NCBI GenBank assembly: GCA_033852175.1
Contig: JAWSUY010000042.1
Span: 72,524-136,523 of the forward strand
Source: Agarilytica sp033852175
GTDB lineage: Bacteria > Pseudomonadota > Gammaproteobacteria > Pseudomonadales > Cellvibrionaceae
Direction of reading: 5' to 3'
DNA: 64,000 nt
Positions within the stretch are counted from its first letter, which is position 1. Each line of letters starts with the position of its first letter. Below, in pieces: positions 27,289 through 35,790 of the stretch. The position numbers were made by a program, and so were the translations under genes. The notes beneath the pieces were generated by a model. That model was not told where the DNA came from and made no database searches. It worked only from the letters and a program-made list of their open reading frames with translations.

Positions 27289-27378
27289 GCCGAAAGTCCA
27301 ACTACGCTATGACTATTTATTTATTCTAATTCAAATTTCGCTACCTCGCACACAGGTATCCAAAATGAGCGCAATGAC

Positions 27379-28155
27379 ATGCTAAAGGTTTTACACGTAC
27401 CCATATTCTCTGACAACTATGTTTGGATTCTACAATCAAACAACAATAACGAGGTTTGCGTAATCGACCCTGGTGATGCGGCTCCTATCATTGCGTATTT
27501 GAAGCAAAACGACCTTAAACTCACAAGAATCTTGATCACCCACTCTCATTATGACCACATTGACGGAATAGACGGCCTTCTTGGTTATGCTCAGGTGCCA
27601 GTAATGGGGCCAGATTGCACAGCCATCCCTCAAATTAGCGAAATATTATCCGAAGGTGATAGCTTTCAACTGTGGGGGGCCACGGTAAAAGTAATGCATC
27701 TGCCCGGACACCTACCTGAGCTACTTGCCTATGCAGTGTCGCACGAACAATCAACCCAGGTATTTAGTGGCGATATTCTATTTTCCTCTGGCTGTGGACG
27801 TATATTCGATGGCACTCACCTGGAACTCAAAACGTCACTCGATCGAATAAAGGCGCTGCCAAAAGATACCTTGATTTATGGCGCGCATGAATACACGGCA
27901 AGCAACCTTAGTTTTGCTCAAGCAGTTGAACCTGACAGCCCGCATCTTATCGATCGTACTAAAGTAGTAACTCAATTAAGAGTTGATGATAAACCTACAC
28001 TCCCAGCACTATTATCAATTGAACTCGACGTTAATCCTTTTCTTCGGTGCAACCAAACATCCGTTATTGCTGCCGCAAAACGTCAACTTAAACGTGAACC
28101 AGCAAGCGAACTTGAGGTCTTTACTGAGTTAAGGCTATGGAAAGACCGTTTTTAG
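27379..28155 (+). CDS. gloB: Hydroxyacylglutathione hydrolase (glyoxalase II)
   Basis: Metallo-beta-lactamase-fold hydrolase that splits S-D-lactoylglutathione in methylglyoxal detoxification; 258 residues. Metal ligands: His55, His57, Asp59 and His60 (THSHYDH), His111 (LPGH), Asp132 (FSGDILF) and His170 (GAHEYT). The glutathione-site block CGRIFDGT and the C-terminal LRLWKDRF are typical. One oddity is that the usual PGHTxGH is PGHLPEL here, so the second His of that motif is missing. Transcribed toward mltD. Confidence 0.9.
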   Translation: MLKVLHVPIFSDNYVWILQSNNNNEVCVIDPGDAAPIIAYLKQNDLKLTRILITHSHYDHIDGIDGLLGYAQVPVMGPDCTAIPQISEILSEGDSFQLWGATVKVMHLPGHLPELLAYAVSHEQSTQVFSGDILFSSGCGRIFDGTHLELKTSLDRIKALPKDTLIYGAHEYTASNLSFAQAVEPDSPHLIDRTKVVTQLRVDDKPTLPALLSIELDVNPFLRCNQTSVIAAAKRQLKREPASELEVFTELRLWKDRF

Positions 28156-28223
28156 AGCCTGCTATTCGGACCCGTAACACTCGAAATGAGATGAACGAAT
28201 CACAACCTGAATATTGATTTTAT

Positions 28224-28247
28224 GGCGCCAAGCTATAGACTGGCGCC
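28224..28247 (+). terminator. GC-rich hairpin between gloB and mltD
   Basis: GGCGCCA and TGGCGCC form a 7-bp stem around a 10-base loop, 69 bases after gloB and 26 before mltD, followed by CTCTT. It may terminate gloB or be a leader structure of mltD. Confidence 0.4.
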
Positions 28248-28272
28248 CTCTTAACACCATTGGGCGGTAATA

Positions 28273-29856
28273 ATGAAGTTGTTTAGGACCAGTATCTTTT
28301 TCCTTGTAAGCATTTTTCTGATTTCAGCGTGTATCCCAACTAAATCTCCTCATGCCGATCAAAGTCTCACCAATGCAAACACACAAAACCCCGATTACAC
28401 TCTAGACCCAGACTGCTTTGTAACACAGGAAGAGCACGAAGCATCTGCTCCGCTCGATGAAGTCAATTTATGGGAACGCATTCGTCGTGGCTACAAAATC
28501 CCCAGTACGGACAATCGCCGCATCGAAATGGAGCTTAAATGGTACGCCCGACACCCAAGCTATATGAAACGTGTCAGCATGCGGGCAGAGCGGTATATGT
28601 TTCATATCGTAGAAGAGCTCGAAAAGCGTAACATGCCACTAGAAATCGCCCTTCTACCCATAGTCGAAAGCGCCTTTGATCCTTTTGCTTACTCTCACGG
28701 TCGCGCTTCAGGCATGTGGCAAATTATTCCTGGCACGGGGAAAATGCTCGGGTTAAAACAAAACTGGTGGTATGACGGACGCCGAGATGTCGTGGCTTCA
28801 ACCAATGCTGCTCTCAACTACCTCGAAAGCTTAAATAAGCGCTTTAAGGGGGACTGGCTACTCGCCTTAGCCTCATATAACAGCGGCGCGGGAAATGTAT
28901 CTAAAGCTATTAGGAAAAACAAAAAACGTGGTAAGCCCACGGATTTCTGGCATTTAGACCTTCCCAAAGAAACCTTAGCCTACGTCCCACGGTTGCTCGC
29001 GTTAAGCCAGCTAATTGCCAAGCCTGCGGAACATAGCGTAACTCTGACCCCAATTTTTAACCGCCCATATTTTACCTCTGTGGCAGTGGGCTCTCAGATC
29101 GACCTGGCCCAGGCCGCCTCTCTTGCTGACATCGACATGGATGTTTTATATCACTTGAACCCGGCATTTAACCGCTGGGCTACTGACCCGCAAGGACCGC
29201 ACAACTTACTGATACCTGTTGAGAAAGCCGAGGCCTTCACACGAAAAATCGCCACTATCCCTCAGAATGATCGCGTTACTTGGAACCGCTATACGATTAA
29301 AAATGGCGACTCTCTCTCTACTATCGCTCAAAAATATAAAGTAAGCGTCGCCTCTTTACAGTCAATCAACCAACTTCGCGGAAATTCAATTCGTGCAGGT
29401 AAAACCCTAATGGTGCCTGTCGCCGCAAAATCAGGAAAACACTACAGTTATAGCGCAGAAGAGCGCGTGGCCAAGCGTTATGCATCAACAAGCAAACGGG
29501 AAAAAGGCCAACAAATAGATTACACCGTGAAACCTGGTGATAGTTTATGGACAATAAGTCGACGCTATAACGTTACGACAGGCAAACTTGCTAAATGGAA
29601 CAGCATGGCCCCTCGCGATCCGATCAAACCAGGCCAAAAGCTTAAAATCTGGACTAAAACTGCAGTAGCGCCTAGTAAAAATGGAGTGATACGAAAACTC
29701 TCTTACAGAGTGAGAAACGGTGACTCTTTGGCTCGAATAGCTCAAAAATTCAGTTTAAACATAAACGATATTTTAAAGTGGAACCAACTAAAGCGCTCAA
29801 AATACCTTCAGCCAGGTCAGCGCCTAACCCTCTTTGTCGATGTAAAAGCAGGCTAA
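28273..29856 (+). CDS. mltD: Membrane-bound lytic murein transglycosylase D
   Basis: Outer-membrane lipoprotein (lipobox LISAC, Cys20) that cleaves peptidoglycan glycan strands. The SLT domain spans about residues 115-250, with catalytic Glu132 in PIVESAFDPFAYS and the following GRASGMWQIIPGTG. Three LysM peptidoglycan-binding repeats follow near 339-381 (NGDSLSTIAQKY), 416-460 (PGDSLWTISRRY) and 477-522 (NGDSLARIAQKF). Length is 527 residues. The stop codon overlaps the 3' end of the convergent HDOD gene by 4 bases. Its linkage to gloB, rnhA and dnaQ is shared with Pseudomonas (from memory). Confidence 0.92.
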   Translation: MKLFRTSIFFLVSIFLISACIPTKSPHADQSLTNANTQNPDYTLDPDCFVTQEEHEASAPLDEVNLWERIRRGYKIPSTDNRRIEMELKWYARHPSYMKRVSMRAERYMFHIVEELEKRNMPLEIALLPIVESAFDPFAYSHGRASGMWQIIPGTGKMLGLKQNWWYDGRRDVVASTNAALNYLESLNKRFKGDWLLALASYNSGAGNVSKAIRKNKKRGKPTDFWHLDLPKETLAYVPRLLALSQLIAKPAEHSVTLTPIFNRPYFTSVAVGSQIDLAQAASLADIDMDVLYHLNPAFNRWATDPQGPHNLLIPVEKAEAFTRKIATIPQNDRVTWNRYTIKNGDSLSTIAQKYKVSVASLQSINQLRGNSIRAGKTLMVPVAAKSGKHYSYSAEERVAKRYASTSKREKGQQIDYTVKPGDSLWTISRRYNVTTGKLAKWNSMAPRDPIKPGQKLKIWTKTAVAPSKNGVIRKLSYRVRNGDSLARIAQKFSLNINDILKWNQLKRSKYLQPGQRLTLFVDVKAG

Positions 29857-31307
29857 TATCGTCGCGGAGCAGGCCGTCCTCCAGATTTCGATAGCAAGGT
29901 TAAGCTCAGCTGCGCTTGCTGGCAAAAGTGGGTAAAGCTCTCAAACTGCGATTCTGAAAGATTGCCACCAAAGGTGTAGCGATCTGCGTAAAACAGAGCG
30001 GCTCGACGCCCATCAACTTCTAGTACGTAAACAAAACTGGGGACTTTACCCAGGATAGTAACCAGATCAGTAGGATACAGTTCTGGCTTTTTTTGTTGAG
30101 TATCCTGAGTAAACCAGTGCGGGCCTCCAGCATCCATAGCCTGAGTAAAAATATTGTCCGAAAAAGGGCCAACATCCAACAAGAAACTTGTTCGCCAATG
30201 CTCGGTCCCCTCCCCCAGCACATACTTTGCCGATAATTTATGTCCCTTTATAAAAGCAATACACACCCTTTCTAACCCAATCCCTCTGTGCATACCCTCT
30301 AACACCATTTGAAAGATGGTATTAACATCCAGTCCTTCTTGATTCGCATTAGATAAATCACGCAAAATATTTAGCTGTAAACCGGCATCTCCTTTCATTA
30401 TTTTATCAATCGGCTTAGGTCTCTCCATCACAAAATCTTCCATGCTATTCGGGATTAAAGGGCAGGCTTCTGGAACACCGTAACTCAGTGCTACCTGAGC
30501 CGCTTGGTCGCCAGCTTGCTTAACCTTTTTCAAAGCCTCTTCTAAGGGCATTCCCGTATAGTCAGCAACTTCCTTCAAAACTTTTTTGAGCTGGGGGCTT
30601 TCCCAACCATATAGAGATGCGCGACTTAAGCGCTCCCCAGTTACCACGGCTTTAACTTTTAGACAGGCATTTTCTCGCGGATATAAGGCGTTTTCCAGCG
30701 TCTCACCCAACTTCCATTCTTTAGCTAATTGATGTGTTATCGCCTTAAAACTTGTGCCTAGAATTTTTTCCATTGCTGCTCGGCGTATCTTCGCTGAATC
30801 ACTGAACAGTTCCCGATTGTTTTCGTCAACATCCTCGGTCATCCAAAATGCCATTTCTCCCAGATTGAAAAGTAAGGCGCCAACGAAAACCTCCTCCCCC
30901 ATATCAGCTTCACCATCTGTATTTTTCAGCAAATTTCGCGCTTGGGTGGCCGCATGAAAGCCCTGGGCTACTAAAGCCAGAACCCGCTCTTTAGGCTTGT
31001 TTTTAACCAGTGAGTCCATAGCCATGGAAGATATACAAATCGCGCGCACGCCTTTTAACCCGATATGAACGATTGCGCGGCTGACGGTATTAATCTGGGT
31101 ATTGGCATAGTTATATTGCACACTATTGGCCACTTTAAGAACGCGAGACGTGAGGTTCGGATCCTTCAAGATGACCTCAGCCAATTGATTCACATTAGAA
31201 TCTTCGCTGCCAGTAATTTTATTCAGCTCACCGATAACATTGCCCAAAACCGGCAAATTTTTGTTTTTTAGCTTAGTAACCCAATGTTTCAAGCCCGCGT
31301 CAGGCAT
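29853..31307 (-). CDS. HDOD domain signalling protein
   Basis: Protein of about 484 residues. The N-terminal half is an HDOD domain: VLKDPNLTSRVLKVANSVQY, VSRAIVHIGLKGVRAICIS and GALLFNLGEMAFW. HDOD domains relate to HD phosphohydrolases but lack the full metal-binding His-Asp set and act in signalling. The C-terminal 170 or so residues look like a GAF-type domain (LDVNTIFQMVLEGMHRGIGL). ATG at 31307 is preferred over GTG 31313, because GGAG lies five bases before it. No partner gene is evident. Confidence 0.8.
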   Translation of the reverse strand: MPDAGLKHWVTKLKNKNLPVLGNVIGELNKITGSEDSNVNQLAEVILKDPNLTSRVLKVANSVQYNYANTQINTVSRAIVHIGLKGVRAICISSMAMDSLVKNKPKERVLALVAQGFHAATQARNLLKNTDGEADMGEEVFVGALLFNLGEMAFWMTEDVDENNRELFSDSAKIRRAAMEKILGTSFKAITHQLAKEWKLGETLENALYPRENACLKVKAVVTGERLSRASLYGWESPQLKKVLKEVADYTGMPLEEALKKVKQAGDQAAQVALSYGVPEACPLIPNSMEDFVMERPKPIDKIMKGDAGLQLNILRDLSNANQEGLDVNTIFQMVLEGMHRGIGLERVCIAFIKGHKLSAKYVLGEGTEHWRTSFLLDVGPFSDNIFTQAMDAGGPHWFTQDTQQKKPELYPTDLVTILGKVPSFVYVLEVDGRRAALFYADRYTFGGNLSESQFESFTHFCQQAQLSLTLLSKSGGRPAPRRY

Positions 31308-31512
31308 TAGCACTCCAATAAAGACAAAAGTAATTCACTAAACACGATTAAATTAAGACCAAAGTAATTTGGCCAACTATATTAGTCTAGCAGTAACTCT
31401 TAACTTAGCTTCTTAGGTGTGAGACGCGATGATGAATGACCGATAGGACATGATTGAAGGGACAAGTTTAACCACTAACTCAAAGCATAGTGCGGTCACA
31501 TAGCAACAAAGA

Positions 31513-31968
31513 CTAGATCCAACGCCTAACACGACACTTAAAGGAGGTGTATTCAGCACCAAAGATTCCCTCTAGCACTTTTTCTTCTGGCTTAATTTGA
31601 AGTCGGTTTAGTACCACAACAAATAATATTAACGAAAAAACTCCTGATAGAGCGCCATAAAATAGAATTGCAGATGCGATGATAAGAGCCATCCCCAAGT
31701 ACATGGGGTTTCGGGTATAACGATATAGTCCAGATGTTACAAGTGACTTGGTTTCTTTTAACGCAAAGGGGCTTATGGTTGTTTTTGCTCTTAAAAATCC
31801 AAAAACTGAGTAAACCGCTAAAAGCATCCCCAGAAGAAAAATAGCAATACAGACATACAGTTTGAAAGGAATAGTAAATTCGATGATTGGAATATAACGC
31901 TGAAAGAGCCATACCAAACCGACAAAAAACAACATAATAACAGGGGGAGGGATTTTAATTTTCGACAT
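31513..31968 (-). CDS. Isoprenylcysteine methyltransferase-like membrane protein
   Basis: Protein of 151 residues with about four helices of the ICMT/PEMT family. The signature is TSGLYRYTRNPMYLGMALI, which forms the SAM-binding and membrane-substrate site, with NRLQIKPEEKVLEGIFGAEY near the C-terminus. Bacterial members are common and mostly uncharacterised; isoprenylated substrates are not implied. It lies 205 bases after the SDR gene on the same strand, so cotranscription is possible but unproven. Confidence 0.8.
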   Translation of the reverse strand: MSKIKIPPPVIMLFFVGLVWLFQRYIPIIEFTIPFKLYVCIAIFLLGMLLAVYSVFGFLRAKTTISPFALKETKSLVTSGLYRYTRNPMYLGMALIIASAILFYGALSGVFSLILFVVVLNRLQIKPEEKVLEGIFGAEYTSFKCRVRRWI

Positions 31969-32173
31969 ACAGATCGCTTATCATTCATCTGACTTATAGA
32001 GTTTACTATGGTAACCCAAGCGCTACAGTGCACCAAAACTAAAGTTCAACAACAATCTCAAAAGTGCAAACTCGGTCGCGCCCTCAAAAGAATAGGATAT
32101 TCCACTTAGACATATAGTCGAGCAGTTGAACGTAACGATATCGGCAGCAACAAGTTGTCGATACAAATAAGCT

Positions 32174-33001
32174 TCACATATCGAAACCGCCGCTACAGCT
32201 TAATACTTGCCCGCTAATATAATCTGACTCAGGTATGCACAACAAATAAACCGATGCAGCCGCTTCTTTCGGCGTACCAGGGCGCCCCAGAGGAATTAAC
32301 ATTTTAGACATTTCGAGTATTTCAGGAGAAACACCCACTCCAATTTCCTTACCATCGACCTGAATCGTTTTATCATTTTCGCTATTACCTAGTGTCAACC
32401 GAGTCTCGATAAAACCAAACGCAACAGCGTTCACATTCACACGATAACGACCCCATTCCTTAGACAAGGTTTTCGTTAAGCCAATAAGTCCAGCTTTTGC
32501 GGCCGCATAGTTGATTTGGCCAGGGTTCCCATTCATCCCCACAACAGAGGAAATATTAATCACTTTTCGAAACCCCTCTTTTCCTGCGTCGTTCTCATCC
32601 TTGGCCCGCTGTTTAAAATGGGGTTGTGCAGCGCGCAGTATTTTAAAGGGCGCCGTTACATGTACATCTTGAATCGCTTCCCATTGCTCATCACTCATTT
32701 TTTGAATAACGTTATCCCAAGTATAACCAGCATTATTGATCAGGATATCAATTGATCCAAACTTATCTATCGCAGCACTAATAAAGCGTTCAGCAAAACC
32801 CTTTTCCGTCACACTCCCGACTAAGGCGAGAGCTTCACCTCCCATTGCTATAATATCTGCAACCACTGAGCTGGCCGGCTCTTCATCCAAATCATTCAGT
32901 ACTATTTTCGCTCCTTCACTGGCAAGTTTCAGCGCAATTTCTTTTCCAATGCCTCGACCGCCGCCAGTAATTAACGCGACCTTATTCTCAAGTTTTCTCA
33001 T
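32174..33001 (-). CDS. SDR-family oxidoreductase (FabG/3-hydroxyacyl-CoA dehydrogenase-like)
   Basis: Classical short-chain dehydrogenase of 275 residues. The cofactor motif is TGGGRGIG (12-19), then NNAG (89-92), the catalytic Ser in INISSVVG, and Tyr165-Lys169 (YAAAK). The usual C-terminal ISGQVLSCSGGFDM is present. ATG at 33001 is chosen because GGAGG lies five bases upstream; an upstream TTG (33013) would put that Shine-Dalgarno inside the gene. Following the thiolase gene by 26 bases, it probably oxidises or reduces a beta-hydroxyacyl-CoA in the same pathway. Confidence 0.85.
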   Translation of the reverse strand: MRKLENKVALITGGGRGIGKEIALKLASEGAKIVLNDLDEEPASSVVADIIAMGGEALALVGSVTEKGFAERFISAAIDKFGSIDILINNAGYTWDNVIQKMSDEQWEAIQDVHVTAPFKILRAAQPHFKQRAKDENDAGKEGFRKVINISSVVGMNGNPGQINYAAAKAGLIGLTKTLSKEWGRYRVNVNAVAFGFIETRLTLGNSENDKTIQVDGKEIGVGVSPEILEMSKMLIPLGRPGTPKEAAASVYLLCIPESDYISGQVLSCSGGFDM

Positions 33002-33027
33002 GACGACCTCCAACTACGAACGCTAAG

Positions 33028-34296
33028 TTACAGCTCTCGCTTTAAAATAGAAACGCAACTGGTTGCCCCGCTTCCACCAACGTTAACAACTGCTCCATGT
33101 TCGGCATCCCTCATATACTTTTCTCCGAGAGGATCACCAATTAACTGACGATACAGATGTAAATGCATGGATATACCTGTCGCTCCAACAGGGTGTCCTT
33201 TGGCTTTAAGACCGCCTGACAAATTCACACCGCATATTGGATCTTCGTGGCTAAAACGACCACTCAAAAAATCTTCGCCAGCACAGCCATCGCTGGAAAG
33301 CCCTAGCGCTTCGGTACAGAGTATTTGATTAATTGTAAAACAGTCATGCACCTCTGCAACATCCAAGTTAGACACGGAAATCCCCGCCTCGTTATAAGCA
33401 CGCTGAACCGCGACTTTAGTCCCAGCCAACTCATGTAAATTATTTCTTTTTGATAGAGCCATATGATCCTGCGTATGACCAATGCCCGCAAAGCTCACAA
33501 CTTTGCCTTTTTGACTGCGTACCGCGTCTTTACGACTAATGACAAGTGCTGCAGCACCATCGGTAACCAGACTACAATCGTGTAAACGAAGAGGGGGCGC
33601 GATCATCGGGTTTGACCGACCGTCATCTGTTGGCAAATCCAAAATAGCTTGTGCGGTTAGCAGATTTTTCCTCTCCGCTAGCCCTCCTGGGCCAAAATGT
33701 GCAATTTCATTTTTAGTCCCATATTGATATCCACGAGCGGTGATACAAGCCAGGATTTCACGCAATTTATCATCACTAATATTATATTTTTGCTGATAAG
33801 CCTTGGCCAATTCCGCGAACAATCCGGGGAAGGTCACTCCTTCAGCACCTTCTTCAGGATAATAAGAAGAGTAAGACAATATACGCGTTACATCAGGCGT
33901 ACTGCACAAATTCATCTTCTCTACACCAACAACCAACACGTTATCAAAACGTCCCGATTCCACAGCGTAAATGGCGTTATACAAAGCAACACTGGAAGAA
34001 GCGCAGGCAGCTTCAGAACGATTCATGGCCTTGTACAACAAATTATCTGGATCTATATCTACACCAGCAGCAGCCAAGTGTTCTTGCCCTGTAAATAGAG
34101 CTGGGGAACATGAGCCTACCCATACCCCATCTATGTCTTTGGCGCGTAAGCCAGAATCAGCTATAGCACCCTGGCCCGCTTCGTTAAATAACTCATATAT
34201 TGATTTTTTATCGGTGACTTCACCTGTTTCTCTATTTTTATCAACAAACGAACCGAACTTAGTGTGATAAGCCCCCATAATTCCGACATCAGACAT
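33028..34296 (-). CDS. Thiolase-family acyltransferase (SCPx / acetyl-CoA acetyltransferase-like)
   Basis: Thiolase-superfamily protein of 422 residues, closest in motif to SCPx-type thiolases. Active-site Cys98 lies in NRSEAACASSS. The later motifs are HDCFTI and GGLKAKGHPVGATG with the catalytic His, then NVGGSGATSCVSILKREL. It should cleave a 3-ketoacyl-CoA or run the reverse. ATG at 34296 follows GAGG by nine bases; GTG at 34317 is the alternative. No separate DUF35 partner gene is seen. It sits between the hydrolase and SDR genes in an apparent operon. Confidence 0.85.
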   Translation of the reverse strand: MSDVGIMGAYHTKFGSFVDKNRETGEVTDKKSIYELFNEAGQGAIADSGLRAKDIDGVWVGSCSPALFTGQEHLAAAGVDIDPDNLLYKAMNRSEAACASSSVALYNAIYAVESGRFDNVLVVGVEKMNLCSTPDVTRILSYSSYYPEEGAEGVTFPGLFAELAKAYQQKYNISDDKLREILACITARGYQYGTKNEIAHFGPGGLAERKNLLTAQAILDLPTDDGRSNPMIAPPLRLHDCSLVTDGAAALVISRKDAVRSQKGKVVSFAGIGHTQDHMALSKRNNLHELAGTKVAVQRAYNEAGISVSNLDVAEVHDCFTINQILCTEALGLSSDGCAGEDFLSGRFSHEDPICGVNLSGGLKAKGHPVGATGISMHLHLYRQLIGDPLGEKYMRDAEHGAVVNVGGSGATSCVSILKREL

Positions 34297-34346
34297 TTTC
34301 TTTATCCTCGAAGACACTCGTTAGGTACGGTGTACATTTATATGAT

Positions 34347-35207
34347 TTATATGTTATTAAAAAATTTAGAAATTACAGTAATCGTAGGTTTATCATCGAG
34401 TAGTGGCGCATGGCCAACTCTAGGTACTTCATAGGTATTCAAAACATTATCGTATTGCTTAAGCTCTTTAAAGCAAGATAGGGAAAACACATCTGACATT
34501 TCCCCCCGAATAACTAGGAACGAACAAGCACTGGCAGAATGAAATACTGGCCACAAATCCATTGGTGAAGATTCGACATCAAAATCTTTGTGTAGATCAG
34601 AAACACCAGGGTCTAATGTTGAAACTGGAACCCCATCATTATTCTCTTTAAAAACATTGACCGTATACCCCATCCATTGCTCTTCAGTAAAATCAGGATA
34701 AACCAATCTGTTTATCTTTTTTAAATGAGCGACAGCATCATCCCAGCAGTTAATCTTGGGCTGAATCCCCATTGATTCAAGAATACGCTTTAAACCAAAA
34801 CCATCGACCTTCGGCCCAAGATCGTTAAGAACCATAGATTTGACAGTTTTCGGTTGCATCGCTGCCATACTCATACCGACAACAGCTCCCATTGAAGTTC
34901 CGATAATGTGCACTTCGTCAAGATCCAAAACTTGGATCAATTTGAACATGTCGTCAATATATTTTGCAGGGTTATAGTTTGCTGTATTGCTGTCATATTC
35001 TGACAGCCCCCTTCCCCGCTGATCAGGAACAATAATCCTGTATTTTTCAGATAGAATCTGAGCCAAGGGCTCGAAATCAGCAGAGTTTCGCGTAAAGCCA
35101 TGCATGCAAATTATCGTTTTTGCGGCATGTGAATTTTTGTAATCACGGGCATAAAGCGTCAAATTATCATTACTTTGATAATACACATCTTGATAAGCTT
35201 TACTCAT
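34347..35207 (-). CDS. Alpha/beta hydrolase
   Basis: Alpha/beta-fold hydrolase of 286 residues, no signal peptide. The oxyanion region is MHGFTRNSADFEPLA, followed by VPDQRGRGLSEYD and the nucleophile elbow GTSMGA (Ser105). A C-terminal His is present in VPRVGHAPLLD. The family includes C-C bond hydrolases of ring-cleavage pathways and esterases, and sequence alone does not separate these. It lies 50 bases upstream of the thiolase gene and seems to be first in the hydrolase-thiolase-SDR operon. Confidence 0.8.
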   Translation of the reverse strand: MSKAYQDVYYQSNDNLTLYARDYKNSHAAKTIICMHGFTRNSADFEPLAQILSEKYRIIVPDQRGRGLSEYDSNTANYNPAKYIDDMFKLIQVLDLDEVHIIGTSMGAVVGMSMAAMQPKTVKSMVLNDLGPKVDGFGLKRILESMGIQPKINCWDDAVAHLKKINRLVYPDFTEEQWMGYTVNVFKENNDGVPVSTLDPGVSDLHKDFDVESSPMDLWPVFHSASACSFLVIRGEMSDVFSLSCFKELKQYDNVLNTYEVPRVGHAPLLDDKPTITVISKFFNNI

Positions 35208-35674
35208 ATATCAGCATTCCTCAAACATAGTACGTCTAGCTCAATTACTAACAGCGCAAAGTGGGTACCACCAGCACTGCTTTATCAAACTATTTGACTC
35301 GGCTATACGATTAATAATTAGGCCGCTTCAGTCAATAGAAGCGTTTATTATCAAGGTATGTACCAAAAATTTAATGTTATTCAACAGTCTAAACGACAAC
35401 AATCAAAAACGATATGAATGTTGACGTGCGAATACGACCAAAAGTGTAATTAGTTGCTATCCATAAACTGGGTCGGGGCGAAATCGATTTTAAAATGTTA
35501 GGTTGTGCGCCACAAGATAGCGGCTTGAAACCACTCAAGACAACGATTTATTGTCGTGTAAAAACGGCATCTTAAATTCATTCGCAATAGGCCCATATTT
35601 ACGGAAAGACACTAATCAACGCTCAGAACAACAATTTGACTTAACATCACGTTAGAAGGACACAGCTCTGCGTT

Positions 35675-35702
35675 AAAACACTCCTTTTTCATAAAAGAAG
35701 TG
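35675..35702 (-). terminator. Possible terminator of the prp operon
   Basis: Read on the minus strand, CACTTCTTTTATGAAAAAGGAGTG folds as a stem of nine pairs with one mismatch, followed by TTTT. Together with the neighbouring larger inverted repeat it lies shortly after prpD. Confidence 0.45.
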
Positions 35703-35703
35703 C

Positions 35704-35767
35704 TGCAGACGCTTTTCCAAAAGGGGGACTATGACATCCGTATCATTCTCCTGAAAAAGCGTCTGCA
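35704..35767. repeat. 13-bp perfect inverted repeat downstream of prpD
   Basis: TGCAGACGCTTTT (35704-35716) and AAAAGCGTCTGCA (35755-35767) are exact inverse copies separated by 38 bases, 24 bases after prpD. Inside the loop GGGGGA and TCTCC could extend the fold. It may be a processed mRNA end, a REP-like unit or a small mobile-element remnant. Confidence 0.6.
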
Positions 35768-35790
35768 AACCCTTTGTTGCTGCCATTTTA

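Larger units (their letters stand above)
35208..35790. other. Intergenic region between prpD and the hydrolase operon
   Basis: About 580 bases holding the end of the prp operon and the start of the hydrolase operon. Two inverted repeats near the prpD end are listed separately. GACAA at 35539 and TTGTC at 35551, seven bases apart, loosely resemble the ATTGTC-type sites at the GntR gene. No ORF is convincing. Confidence 0.5.
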
